The notes under the pieces are model-generated. The model did not search any database. It saw only the letters and a program-made list of their open reading frames with translations, and was not told the DNA's origin. A program made the position numbers and the translations under genes. This document shows, piece after piece, positions 1 to 9,690 of a stretch of 64,000 bases of DNA. The number at the start of each line of letters is the position of its first letter. The first letter of the stretch is position 1. The stretch spans positions 21,728,542 to 21,792,541 of the forward strand of contig OY821791.1 of assembly GCA_963682175.1 (NCBI GenBank), given 5' to 3'. The DNA is from Triglochin maritima. Its lineage: Eukaryota; Streptophyta; Magnoliopsida; Alismatales; Juncaginaceae.

Positions 1-895
1 GAGAGAAAGATTGATTAAACTAAACTACACTAAACTAGTAGCAATAAAGAAGGAAATGATAGCACAAAACGAACTAAAAGTAAGCGACTAATAAAAGAAG
101 ATATAAATCATGAATTGAAAACCCCTAAGGGGTGTAGTGTGTGTACACATCAAATAAGAAGTGATAAATGCATACAATAAGCTCAAGTGTAGTTAGTGTT
201 TGTAATGCATAAGAAGTACCTCATGGCAAGACCTATCATTAAAAGCACTAACCTAAGTGATTAATATGAGCTTGACAAGTTTGTTATTAAGAACCTAAGC
301 AAGCATGGAATGTACATAAACATTATGGCAGAAATCATCAAGTTAAGTGTTCTCATTAATTCAAACAAGCACACTAACATTTCTCACATACAACAATGTT
401 TAGCATTCATTCCATCTACATAACATGTATAAACATCTACTCCACACCCAAAGGGGATGGAACTACTCACTAATCATTCCACTACAAACTACATTAACAA
501 AACAAAACATTCTAATGAAAGGCAATTATACTAAGCAAACAAGAAATATTAAAGAAGCTAAATGAAAGGAAATTAAACTAAAGAAGCATGCAAGAATTAA
601 AAGACAAGACAATATTAAAAGAAACTAAGACAAAATATTTTATTAACATGACTCACATTGTAAGTGGCATTCTTCTCCACCTTGAGTTTTTGCTTCAAGG
701 CTTTTACTTCAAGTAAAGAGAATGACACCAAGCAATGGGTGAATACAAAAGGAGGAGTTCTATTTATAGCCATAGAAAAAGGTAATCGGGGACAATCCCC
801 CGATGTGGAACTAATAAAACCTTTCCAGAATACACATAAACACATAACCCATGTCCTGGAGAAACCGGGTCGGATTCGGAGACAAACGGACCGCT
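1..895 (-). mobile_element. LTR fragment, copy A (Athila/Tat-like)
   Basis: Bases 1-787 are the near-identical reverse complement of about 14925-15707, so this is a second copy of the same LTR, cut by the window start. Read on the minus strand it has a TATA-type box (tataaata at about 765-775) and then AT-rich sequence. The family is suggested by copy C, which continues into the stretch typical of Athila/Tat LTR ends. No coding sequence belongs to it. Family assignment is inference; the repeat relationship is seen directly. Confidence 0.7.
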
Positions 896-1134
896 AATTT
901 GTTTTGCACATGTTAAACACACACAAAACCCACAAAACATTTTCTTTGCAAACACATGAAGATTTTGAAAGAAATGTGAAAATTTTAAAGAACTAGGCAA
1001 GCAAAAGAAGACAAGTCGCCCAAGGATCATAGCAAGCAGATATATCAATATTAAATGCAGCACACCAACACGACCCAATCAATACACACAAAAGAAAACA
1101 AAATCAAAGGAAAAAGACTCGACTATATACACAT
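896..1134. other. AT-rich spacer between LTR fragments
   Basis: This stretch separates copies A and B. It is AT-rich and non-coding, and I recognise no motif. It may be LTR or leader sequence not shared by the other copies. Confidence 0.4.
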
Positions 1135-2011
1135 TCAAAGCACTAACCTAAGTGATTAATATGAGCATGACAAGTTTGTTATTAAGATCCTAAGAAAGCA
1201 TGGAATGTACCTAAACATTATGGCAGAAACCATCAAGTTAAGTGTTCTCATTAATTCAAACAAGAAATATTAAAGAAGCTAAATGAAAGGAAATTAAACT
1301 AAAGAAGCATGCAAGAATTAAAAGACAAGACAATATTAAAAGAAACAAAGAAAAATTATTTTATTAACATGACTCACATTGTAAGTGTCATTCTTCTCCA
1401 CCTTGAGTTTTTGCTTCAAGACTTTTACTCCAAGTAGAGAGAATACCACTAAGCAATGGGTGAATACAAAAAGAGGAGGAGGAGTTCTATTTATAGCCAT
1501 AGAAAAAGGAAATCGGGGACAATCCCCCGATGTGAGACTAATAAAACTTTCCCAGAATACACATTAACACATAACCTATGTCCTGGAGAAATCAGGTCGG
1601 ATTGGGAAACAAACGGACTGCGAATTGGCGGTCTTGGACCGCCAATTGGCAGTCATTTTTTCTCGGATCTGACCCATTTTTGGATATGTTCTTTATTTCT
1701 TCAATTTTTCATATGGGGTGCACTCCGATCGGTTATAGTAGTGTTGGCCCGAATCTATTTGCCAAAATACTCCGCATGATGGTGTGGAGTTTCTTCATTT
1801 GCTCATTGGTCCTTTGTGGTTACATTCGGGTCCTTCTCCCTTGCATCTTAGTCCCCATGTCTCACAACTCAGTCTTTTTTCTTACTTTTAGGTCCTTTTA
1901 TGCCTCTTCTCCTCAATCCTATTTATTCCTGAAACTCAAACGTAAAACTCGTTGCGTAGGATTGTTTAGGTTCAAGATAATGGATATAAGACACAAATGA
2001 ATGCATGAAAT
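1135..2011 (-). mobile_element. LTR fragment, copy B (partly deleted)
   Basis: Bases 1135-1600 repeat 232-870 directly, with one internal deletion between two tcaaacaag words (after about 1264). The part from 1600 to 2011 extends beyond copy A. On the minus strand it carries phrases such as ggacctaaaa and gggacccgaatg style words also seen in the U3 of the LTR at 50047-51435. A perfect 11-bp hairpin lies at 1623-1647. The far end is placed near 2008-2011, where tcatgcatt resembles the start of the LTR at 50047. Copies A and B lie in the same orientation 240 bp apart, so this looks like a rearranged LTR pair. Confidence 0.6.
1623..1647. repeat. 11-bp perfect hairpin in LTR copy B
   Basis: The arms aattggcggtc and gaccgccaatt are exact complements around a 3-nt loop (ttg). 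It sits upstream of the TATA box in minus-strand LTR orientation. Confidence 0.85.
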
Positions 2012-2261
2012 GATGTCAGACAGTCTTTGCAGCCACTCTTCGAGCCACCTTCACCTGCTCGCATTGGCTTTTAGGGCAACGAGCTTGAGTGTGCCCAATC
2101 TCCAAACATACTCCACAATGCCCCGGCTTCCACTCAAACTCAATGTCCACCTTCTCCCAAGCCCCTCCTTCAATTTGAATCTCCACAAACTCAGGATACT
2201 TGAACACTCCATCCACCTCCACACAGCCTAGCAAACAAGAGTCTTTTCCCCGAAGTGGTAT
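2012..2261 (-). pseudogene. DUF4283/CCHC-type LINE ORF1-like fragment
   Basis: The minus strand encodes about 80 residues ending in a zinc knuckle with C-x2-C-x4-H-x4-C spacing (CGVC, then H, then C), preceded by the E(W)-x-PG-x-C context (FEWKPGHC) typical of plant LINE ORF1 and DUF4283 proteins. LINE 1 in this window has the equivalent phrase (YEWRPGYC), but the sequences are diverged, so this is another family. The N-terminal DUF4283 core is missing. The fragment is cut by the LTR starting at 2262 and ends in LTR copy B. It cannot be functional. Confidence 0.65.
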
Positions 2262-2667
2262 TGTAATAACCTTAATCTAAACACCCTAATTAACCTAAAC
2301 TAAACCTATTTAACCCTTAATTAAGCCGTGAACAGTAAAGAGTGAGGTGGAGTTGAGGATAAGATTTGGATTTTTCCTATAACTAGAGGTGTTAGGTCAA
2401 ATCAAAACGTTTTTCTCTTTGCTTGGGTTGATCAGAGAGTGAGAGAGGCGATCGTGGAGAATAAGAAGAAGGAGAGAAGGAGAAGGAGAAGAAGTGAAGG
2501 ACAAGTGTTGGGTTAGGCTTGCCAAAGCTTGGGAGACTTCCACTAACTTCAAAAAGGTATGCCAAGTCTTCAATATAACTCACATAAGCTTTGTAGGTGT
2601 TGGGGATCGACGTTGGTGTCGAATTCCCCATCGAATTGCAACCTATTCAGAGGTTGAAGACGACAAT

Positions 2668-3304
2668 CGGTCGACCGGTGCCTGTGGGCAGTCGACCGAT
2701 TCTATTTTTATATTGTTTTGCACCCGCGAACGGTCGAACGATGTCGAAGGACGGTCGACCGTTATGCCAGATTTCTGCGGGATAAAGGGTTTGATGTTGT
2801 TATCGGTCGAACGGATCCACTTCACCGGTCGACCGAAACAATGAGAATAGGTCGGTTGGGGGATTTGACTAATTAAACGGTCGAACACCCTTAACCTGGT
2901 TCGACCGATCTATTCGATGCTATGTCAGTTGGGAGCTTCGACCATCAAAACGGTCGACCGCTCTTTAAATTTCGGTCGACCGACGGAGCATTTTAATTAT
3001 CAGTAGAGTACCTGTGATGTTTCGGTCGAACTGTATATCATTTCCGGTCGACCGAATATTACTTGGGCAAAATGCTGAGAATCCCTGTTATCGGTTGAAC
3101 AGACCCTTGGTTCGACCGGTCGGATATATATAAATTATGAATATTGTATAACGTAGACCATCCAAACGGTCGACCGCTAGATGACTTTTGTTCGAACGAT
3201 TGGTCGGTAATTCGGTTGGCGTGGTTCGACCGAATGCATTGTTTGTACAGTACTGAGTACTGTGCGGAAGACCGGTCGACCGGTGTGCTTGTAGCGGTCG
3301 ACCG
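2668..3304. repeat. Array of CGGTCGACCG palindromes in LTR
   Basis: Nine exact copies of the 10-bp palindrome start at 2668, 2752, 2826, 2951, 2973, 3045, 3167, 3273 and 3295. A similar number of one-mismatch versions (cggtcgaacg, ggttcgaccg, cagtcgaccg) lie between them. Two adjacent pairs are exactly 22 bp apart. The array surrounds the TATA-like stretch. Four exact copies survive in the truncated LTR at 7857-8587. A binding-site or methylation-target role is inference. Confidence 0.8.
3125..3134 (+). promoter_or_regulatory. Candidate LTR TATA box
   Basis: TATATATAAA lies inside the palindrome array, about 1 kb before the LTR end. It is the best TATA-like word in this LTR, but the start site cannot be seen from sequence. 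Confidence 0.35.
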
Positions 3305-4161
3305 ATCTGCCGCAGGTTGGTGGATTTATCCACACGCGAGCCGTCGAGTATAGGTCGACTACCGGCTCCGAGGCGACGGTCGATTACCGGCCTTGAGAGC
3401 TACGCATTTCACCTTCGACGAGGGCGTATTATTGTTGGGCCTCTCATATCGTGCGGGGTGTGAGAGATGATTGCCGTAAACCTTGGGCTGTTTGCTGGGG
3501 TTTGTCGGTATGCCGAGGATGTTCCGGCAGGGTGCGCATCTGGCAGACTCTTGGGGGAGCAGCGGCTGTCGTCTGGCCTGAGTTGTGCATTCGCCGGGCT
3601 AACTCACTCCTAGGGTGGCGGCGTAGTATTGGGGTTCCTTACTGCGGCTCTTGGGGAGCAGTGGTGCCGACTGACCCTTGTGAGGTAGCGGTGGACTGAC
3701 TTGACCCTAGTGGCAGGAGTGGTTTGGTACCGCGGAGGCAGTGAGGGGTATCATTTTGGACCTGAGCTGGATGATCATGTGCATTGCATTGCATTGTCTT
3801 TAATTCCATTTTGTATTTTAGGAGGTTTGGCATACGGGGTTTCAGTAGGGAACTCAGGCATGTTTGTTTGTTTGCATTTCAGGTAGCGGGCAGCATTAGA
3901 GTCGAGGTGGTGACCGAGGAGGCTGCCCCCGGGATCTGGTCCTGTAGTTTGTCTTCTCTTTGTCTCTTTTGTTGAGGTAGTGATTACATTATTGTATCTA
4001 TTTCTTTTGTAATCACAGTTGACTCATTTGTATTTTGACTTCCACGTGGATCTTACTTATATTATATATGTTGGTTTGTTTCCCGTGATGTGCCCCTTAT
4101 TGACCGTTGACGGTCTTTTATATTGTTTAAATTTTCCGCTATTTTCGGAGACGTTACAATT

Positions 4162-4173
4162 TGGTATCAGAGC
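4162..4173 (+). other. Primer binding site, tRNA-Met
   Basis: TGGTATCAGAGC is the exact complement of the 3' end of plant initiator tRNA-Met. It begins 4 bases after the LTR end at 4158. Confidence 0.9.
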
Positions 4174-4282
4174 GTTGATCCCGGCGTACTTGTCCAAAGA
4201 AACCACCTTTGAGTTAGGAGTTAGGTCTTAGAGGATCATGCCTGCATAAATTATATTGATGTTGTCTTGTTTCCTTTGGTAG

Positions 4283-4978
4283 ATGCCTCCTAGACGGGGG
4301 AAGGTCGTCGCTCATACTCGCAGTGAGAGTGAGACTGCGAGGAATGAGGCATGGGAGGAGGACCGTCAGACGTTGGTCGATACGGTCGGACGTCTGACTG
4401 AGATGCTACAGCAGCAAGAAGCACAGACTGGGCAGACGGGGACTGGCGCTATGCATGACTGGTTTATGCGCCAGCATCCGCCTACCTTTCTGGGGCAATA
4501 CGATGCAGGGGCAGCGGAGGAGTGGATCTTCACGATGCAGAAGATCTTCAGTGCTATCGGTTGTCCTCCAGAGGCGAAGGTAGGTCTGGCCACTTATGTA
4601 TTGGGCGGTGCTGCGTCCAACTGGTGGAGGTCCACATCTGCAGTGGTGTTTGCGGATAGAGAGGATATAGCCTGGGAGGAGTTCGTTGGCGAGTTCAACG
4701 AGCAGTATTTTCCGTAGCATGTGCAGGATGCGAAGAGGCAGGAGTTTCTGAGCCTTCAGCATAGAGACATGACCTTGGCAGGCTACATAGGGAAGTTCAA
4801 CGCCCTTGAGCGTTACTGTCCCGAGATGTACATCACCCAGGAGCAGAGGGCTAGGAAGTTCGTCTGGGGGCTCCGGAAGCAGTTGAGGACGAAGGTGCTA
4901 ACGCGTATGCCGAGCACGTTAGCCGATGACGTGAAGAGTGCCACTGTTCTTGATCGTGCCTACAAGGAGAACTATTAG
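4283..4978 (+). pseudogene. gag: Gypsy (Tekay-like) gag, broken
   Basis: The frame starts at the ATG at 4283 with a basic MPPRRG N-terminus typical of Tekay/Del gag. It continues through a Retrotrans_gag-like core: the region around AEEWIFTMQKIF, then the W..F..EF...YFP segment. Two in-frame TAG codons break it, at 4716 (after EQYFP) and at 4976. A 19-bp tandem duplication at about 5001-5038 then shifts the frame by one, so the zinc-knuckle part is read in the frame of pol. In that knuckle (encoded about 5110-5165) the first cysteine is replaced by Tyr. Gag would form the capsid particle; this copy cannot. Confidence 0.85.
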
Positions 4979-4990
4979 GATGAGAGGAGG

Positions 4991-5828
4991 CCTGGAGGTC
5001 AGACTGGGGCACCCCGGTTTGACTGGGGCACCCCGGTTTGATGGAGCAGGAGATGCAGCACCACGACCTGAGCCTTGTAACGGCTGTGGCAGGATTCACT
5101 CTGGGCCATGTTTCAGCACCGGACCTTATCATGGGTGTGACCAACTGGGCCACTTTATTAGGAGTTGTCTTAGCCGAGGAGCTGGGCCGAGCAGACCACC
5201 AGGATTACCAGCGCCAGGCAGAGGTGGGGGCGGAGGTAGACCACCTTTTGAACAACAGCAAGGGCAACACACTGGCAGAGTTTACACAAAACAGGCAGAG
5301 GAGGCTAGGGATGGAGGCGCTGTCGTGGAAGGTACGCTTCTTGTTGCATGTTCGGTAGCTAGGGTGCTTTTTGATTGTGGCACGACACACTCACTCATCA
5401 TAGAGCGATTTGCGGGAGTGTTGGGTTGTGCCCTTGTGATGTTGACAGGCACCTTGGAAGTCAGCACACCCCTGGGTCTGGTGGGCACTGTGGGGAGATT
5501 TGTCCCCGGCACCACGGTTGTTTCTGGAGATCAGGAGTGTCCGGCCGACCTGGTCTTGCTATTGATGGAAGACTTTCATGTCTTACTTGGGATGGATTGG
5601 CTGTCCCAATATGATGTCCGAGTCTTGTGCCGTGAGAAGAAGATTTTGATCCCGAGGAAAGGTTTGCCTGATATTCTGATCAGAGGGGTCAGAAACAGAG
5701 GAGGTCGCGTTAGTGTATCTGGTGTGAGGGCTCAGAGGCTATTACAGCAGGGTTGTGCAGCATTTTTAGCGACGCTTGTGGTTACGGAGGTAGAGTCTCA
5801 GATGTTAGAGGACATTGAGGTGGTTCAG
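4991..5828 (+). repeat. Left arm of internal inverted duplication
   Basis: This 838-bp segment is the near-identical reverse complement of 7033-7851 (819 bp). The 19-bp length difference equals the tandem duplication of gactggggcaccccggttt present only in this arm. The arms are separated by about 1.2 kb. Confidence 0.9.
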
Positions 5829-6617
5829 GAGTTCGCGGATGTTTTTCCAGCGGAGATTCCAGTTTTACCACCGCACCGGGAGTTGGAGTTCGACATTGAG
5901 TTGGCAACTGATACTACACCGCAGTCGAACGCTCCATACCGGATGGCACCTATTGAGTTGATAGAGTTGAAGAAGCAGTTGCAGGAGTTGATGGACTCTA
6001 GATTTATCAGACCGAGTGTCTCGCCTTGGGGTGCACCGGTTTTGTTTGTGAAGAAGAAGGACAGATCTTTGAGGATGTGCATAGACTACAGGATGCTGAA
6101 CCAGGTGACGGTAAAGAATAGGTATCCTTTACCTAGGATCGAGGACATCTTCGACCAGCTGCAGTCAGCGAAGGTTTTCTCGAAGATTGACCTGCGTTCA
6201 GGATATCACCAGTTGAGGATCCGAGATGAGGACATCTAGAAGACAACTTTTAGGACGAGATATGGACACTACGAGTTCTTGGTGATGTCATTTGGATTGA
6301 CGAATGCTCCGGCAGCGTTCATGGATCTGATGAACCGGACATTCACGCAGTATATTGATAGATTTGGGATTGTCTTTGTGGATGACATTTTGATCTATTC
6401 ACCAGATGTGGAGCAGCATAGAGAGCATCTGAGGATTGTACTCAGCATCTTGGGAGCTCAGCAGTTATATGCTAAGTTCTCAAAGTGCGAGTTTTGGTTG
6501 TACAGAGTGGCGTTCCTCGGACACATTGTATCGGCAGAGGGGATATCAGTGGATCCGGCGAAGGTAGAGGCAGTGACACAGTGGATTATTACCGTCACTT
6601 CATCAAAGACTTCTTGA
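5000..6617 (+). pseudogene. pol: Gypsy pol: protease and reverse transcriptase, broken
   Basis: One frame covers the gag zinc-knuckle region, protease and reverse transcriptase. The protease active site reads FDCGTTHS near 5370-5395; the usual Ser/Thr after the catalytic Asp is Cys. The RT core shows the [14 protein letters not shown] block, the [12 protein letters not shown] block with the first catalytic Asp, and FVDD near 6375-6390. A TAG at 6237 interrupts RT just after RIRDEDI. The frame runs off at 6617 into a 36-bp direct duplication that garbles the RT/RNase H boundary. No integrase or chromodomain exists. The protein would copy element RNA into DNA; this copy is dead. Confidence 0.85.
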
Positions 6618-6680
6618 GATTATGAGCTTTGTTGGACTAGCGGGTTATTACCGTCACTTCATCAAAGACTTCTTGAGATT
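6586..6680. repeat. 36-bp direct duplication at the RT/RNase H boundary
   Basis: The same 36 bases occur at 6586-6621 and 6645-6680. The second copy is in its expected place (encoding [11 protein letters not shown]). The first replaces the sequence after VEAVTQW and introduces a stop. This looks like a template-switch scar. Confidence 0.85.
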
Positions 6681-7018
6681 GGCAGCACCACTGACGGCTC
6701 TGACACAGAAGGGAGTCACTTTTGTATGGTCGCAGACGTGCGAGGACAGCTTTCGGGAGCGGAAGAGACTGTTGACCACGGCACCAGTTTTGTCATTGCC
6801 GGCTGGCACAGGTGGATTTGTGATTTATAGCGACGCTTCAGGTATTGGCTTAGGATGTGTACTTATGCAGCACGGGAGGGTGATCGCGTATGCATCCAGA
6901 CAGCTGAAGGTCCATGAGAGGAATTACCCGACTCATGATTTGGAGTTAGCAGCAGTGATTCATGCTCAGACTACAGATGAGGAGTTGAGTAGTTTGTTAC
7001 AGTTAGCGGCTAGAGATG
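6622..7018 (+). pseudogene. Gypsy RNase H remnant with internal deletion
   Basis: After the duplication the product resumes with the [13 protein letters not shown] motif, then the RNase H start ([17 protein letters not shown]) and the HDLELAAV box. After AAVIHA the reading jumps to [11 protein letters not shown], which resembles the linker downstream of RNase H in Tekay-type elements, so a large part of RNase H was deleted. It ends at the junction with the inverted gag/protease segment near 7019-7032, where agatgggt is repeated. Confidence 0.75.
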
Positions 7019-7032
7019 GGTCAGAGATGGGT

Positions 7033-7851
7033 CTGAACCACCTCAATGTCCTCTAACATCTGAGACTCTACCTCTGTAACCACAAGCGTCGCTAAAAATG
7101 CTGCACAACCCTGCTGTAATAGCCTCTGAGCCCTCACACCAGATACACTAACGCGACCTCCTCTGTTTCTGACCCCTCTGATCAGAATATCAGGCAAACC
7201 TTTCCTCGGGATCAAAATCTTCTTCTCACGGCACAAGACTCGGACATCATATTGGGACAGCCAATCCATCCCAAGTAAGACATGAAAGTCTTCCATCAAT
7301 AGCAAGACCAGGTCGGCCGGACACTCCTGATCTCCAGAAACAACCGTGGTGCCGGGGACAAATCTCCCCACAGTGCCCACCAGACCCAGGGGTGTGCTGA
7401 CTTCCAAGGTGGCTGTCAACATCGCAAGGGCACAACCCAACACTCCCGCAAATCGCTCTATGATGAGTGAGTGTGTCGTGCCACAATCAAAAAGCACCCT
7501 AGCTACCGAACATGCAACAAGAAGCGTACCTTCCACGACAGCGCCTCCATCCCTAGACTCCTCTGCCTGTTTTGTGTAAACTCTGCCAGTGTGTTGCCCT
7601 TGCTGTTGTTCAAAAGGTGGTCTACCTCCGCCCCCACCTCTGCCTGGCGCTGGTAATCCTGGTGGTCTGCTCGGCCCAGCTCCTCGGCTAGGACAACTCC
7701 TAATAAAGTGGCCCAGTTGGTCACACCCATGATAAGGTCCGGTGCTGAAACATGGCCCAGAGTGAATCCTGCCACAGCCGTTACAAGGCTCAGGTCGTGG
7801 TGCTGCATCTCCTGCTCCATCAAACCGGGGTGCCCCAGTCTGACCTCCAGG
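7033..7851 (-). pseudogene. Inverted copy of gag C-terminus and protease
   Basis: This is the right arm of the inverted duplication of 4991-5828, so the element carries its gag-knuckle/protease segment twice in opposite orientation. The same protease features are present, including FDCGTTHS. It lacks the 19-bp duplication, so gag and protease remain in one frame here: this arm keeps the older state. It replaces the integrase and 3' internal region. A + strand transcript could fold into an 0.8-kb hairpin; that is inference. Confidence 0.85.
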
Positions 7852-7856
7852 TAGAT

Positions 7857-8587
7857 TGTAATAACCTTAATCTAAACACCCTAATTAACCTAAACTAAAG
7901 CTATTTAACCCTTAATTAAGCCGTGAATAGTAAAGAGTGAGGTGACGTTGAGGATAAGATTTGGATTTTCCTATAAATAGAGGTGTTAGGTCAAATAAAA
8001 CGTTTTTCTCTTTGCTTGGGTTGATCAGAGAGTGAGAGAGGCGATCTTGGAGGATAAGAAGAAGGAGAGAAGGGGAAGGAGAAGAAGTGAAGGAGAAGTG
8101 TTGGGTTAGGCTTGCCAAAGCTTGGGAGACTTCCACGAACTTCAAAAAGGTATGCCAAATCTTCAATATAATTCACATAAGCTTTGTGGGTGTTGGGGAT
8201 CGACGTTGGTGTCGAATTCCCCATCGGATTGCAACCTATTCAGAGGTTGAAGACGACAATCGGTCGACCGGTGCCTGTGGGCAGTCGACCGATTCTATTA
8301 TTTATTGTTTTGCACCCATGAACGGTCGAACGATGTCGAAGGACGGTCGACCGTTATGCAGGATTTCTGCGGGATAAAGGGTTTGATGCTGTTATCGGTC
8401 GAACGGATCCACTTCCCGGTCGACCGAAACAATGAGAATAGGTCAGTTGGGGGATTTGACTAATTAAACGGTCGAACACCCTTAACCTGGTTCGACCGAT
8501 CTATTCGATGCTAAGTCGGTTGGGAGCTTCGACCATCAAAACGGTTGACCGTTCTTTAACTTTCGGTCGACCGACTGAGCATTTTAT
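7857..8587 (+). mobile_element. Truncated LTR of the Tekay-like element
   Basis: It begins TGTAATAACC like the LTR at 2262 and stays collinear until gagcatttta at 8587, where polypyrimidine satellite takes over. The preceding bases (gtagat) contain no polypurine tract, because the inverted segment sits where one should be. About 1.17 kb of the LTR is missing. Confidence 0.85.
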
Positions 8588-9518
8588 CTCTCTCCCTTTC
8601 TCTCTCTCCTCTTTGTACGTTCTCCCGCTTCTCCTTTTCTCATTCTCTCTCGTTCTCCCTTTTATCCACTTTCTCTTCTCCTTCTCACTCGTCCCCTCTC
8701 TCCTAGTCCTTCTACCTCTCTCCTTGTACTCTCTTCCTCTCCTTCTCTTGCTTGCTTCTCAAATTTTCCCTCTCCTCTCCCCTTCACTATCTACTCTCTC
8801 TTCTCTATCTCCCCTCTCCTTCTCTTTCTCTCTACCCTTCTCATTTTCCTGACAAGGTAAGAAGGAAGAGAGGAGTGACAAAGGTAGAAGGATAAGAAGA
8901 GATGGGATAAAGAGAAGGGAAGGACAGGGAAGATGAGAAGGAGGGCGAACACCTTCTTTCTCTATCTCCTCGTTCCCTTCCTTGCACCTCTTCTCGTTCT
9001 CCCTCTTCTTCTCTATCCTATCCTTTTCTCTTCCCTCATATCTATTTTATCACTCACACCCTTCCCCCTTTTCTCCCCTCCTCTCCCATTCTCTTCTCCT
9101 CCTCTCTCCACTCTCGTTTCATCTTTCCTCCTCTAACTCTCTTGCTCCTACTCCCTCCCATTCTCTACCTCTACCCTCCCTTCTCTATCTCGTTCCCATC
9201 CCTATTCCCTCTTGTCCTCCTTCCCTTCTCTATCATCTACTCATTCTCTCGCTCTCTCGTTGAATCTCTCATTCTTCTTCTCTCTCTCCTCTCTTATCCC
9301 TCTCCTCCTCTACCTCACTCTGTGGACTTCTTCCTCCTTCTCCTCTCTCTCCTCATATCCCTCCGTGCCCTCTTGTCCCCTCCCTCTTCTCGTTCTCCCT
9401 CTCTTCCTCTCCTTCTCTCTCGCTCTCCCTCCTCCTCCTATTCCTATCATTCCTTCTCTCTTCTTCGTTATCTCGTCATCTCCCTCTCGTTCCCTTCCCT
9501 CTCTCTCCACTCTCCTTC
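8588..9518 (-). repeat. Polypurine:polypyrimidine satellite, copy 1 (purine on minus)
   Basis: The plus strand is C/T-rich throughout except for the island at 8851-8952. Read on the minus strand the segment order matches the array at 23300-24300 (purine block, island, purine block), so it is a part-unit of the 2.3-kb repeat. The LTR truncation bounds it on the left and the poly(A) of LINE 1 on the right. Long open frames here are composition artefacts. Confidence 0.85.
8851..8952 (-). repeat. Strand-switch island of the satellite (1)
   Basis: About 100 bp where the pyrimidine strand becomes purine. The shared anchor ggacagggaag lies at 8922-8932. Confidence 0.8.
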
Positions 9519-9690
9519 TTTTTGTTTGCAAAGAAAAAGGGAGGCTTAGCCTCGAATTTTATAAATCTAAGTAAGGTTTACAACCTACAAAATTGAGTAC
9601 AAAACTGAGCCATAATGAATCCGGGTACATGCCACATGCATACCCAGCCTCTACCCTACATTAAACAATATATCATGTCAGTATTGTAGG

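Larger units (their letters stand above)
2262..4158 (+). mobile_element. 5' LTR of Tekay/Del-like Gypsy element
   Basis: The 1897-bp LTR begins TGTAATAACC and ends CGTTACA, giving the TG..CA termini and TGTAA/TTACA inverted ends usual for this group. It is followed after 3 bases by a tRNA-Met primer site. A truncated second copy lies at 7857-8587. The U3 part holds an array of CGGTCGACCG palindromes (2668-3304) and a TATA-rich stretch near 3125. It inserted into the CCHC fragment at 2261. The other end of the element is rearranged, so no target duplication can be checked. Confidence 0.85.

Noticed and set aside
2643..3353. Short frames with repeated Arg-Ser-Thr or Val-Asp-Arg words in the Tekay-like LTR
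   Set aside because: They reflect translation of the CGGTCGACCG palindromes in several frames and both strands; no start or family match.
3451..4231. Short open frames in the U5-side part of the LTR
   Set aside because: They lie wholly within the LTR, differ in frame and match no domain.
8508..9574. Several Ser/Leu/Pro-rich open frames of 90-140 codons
   Set aside because: Same composition artefact in polypyrimidine satellite; one even runs from LTR sequence into it.
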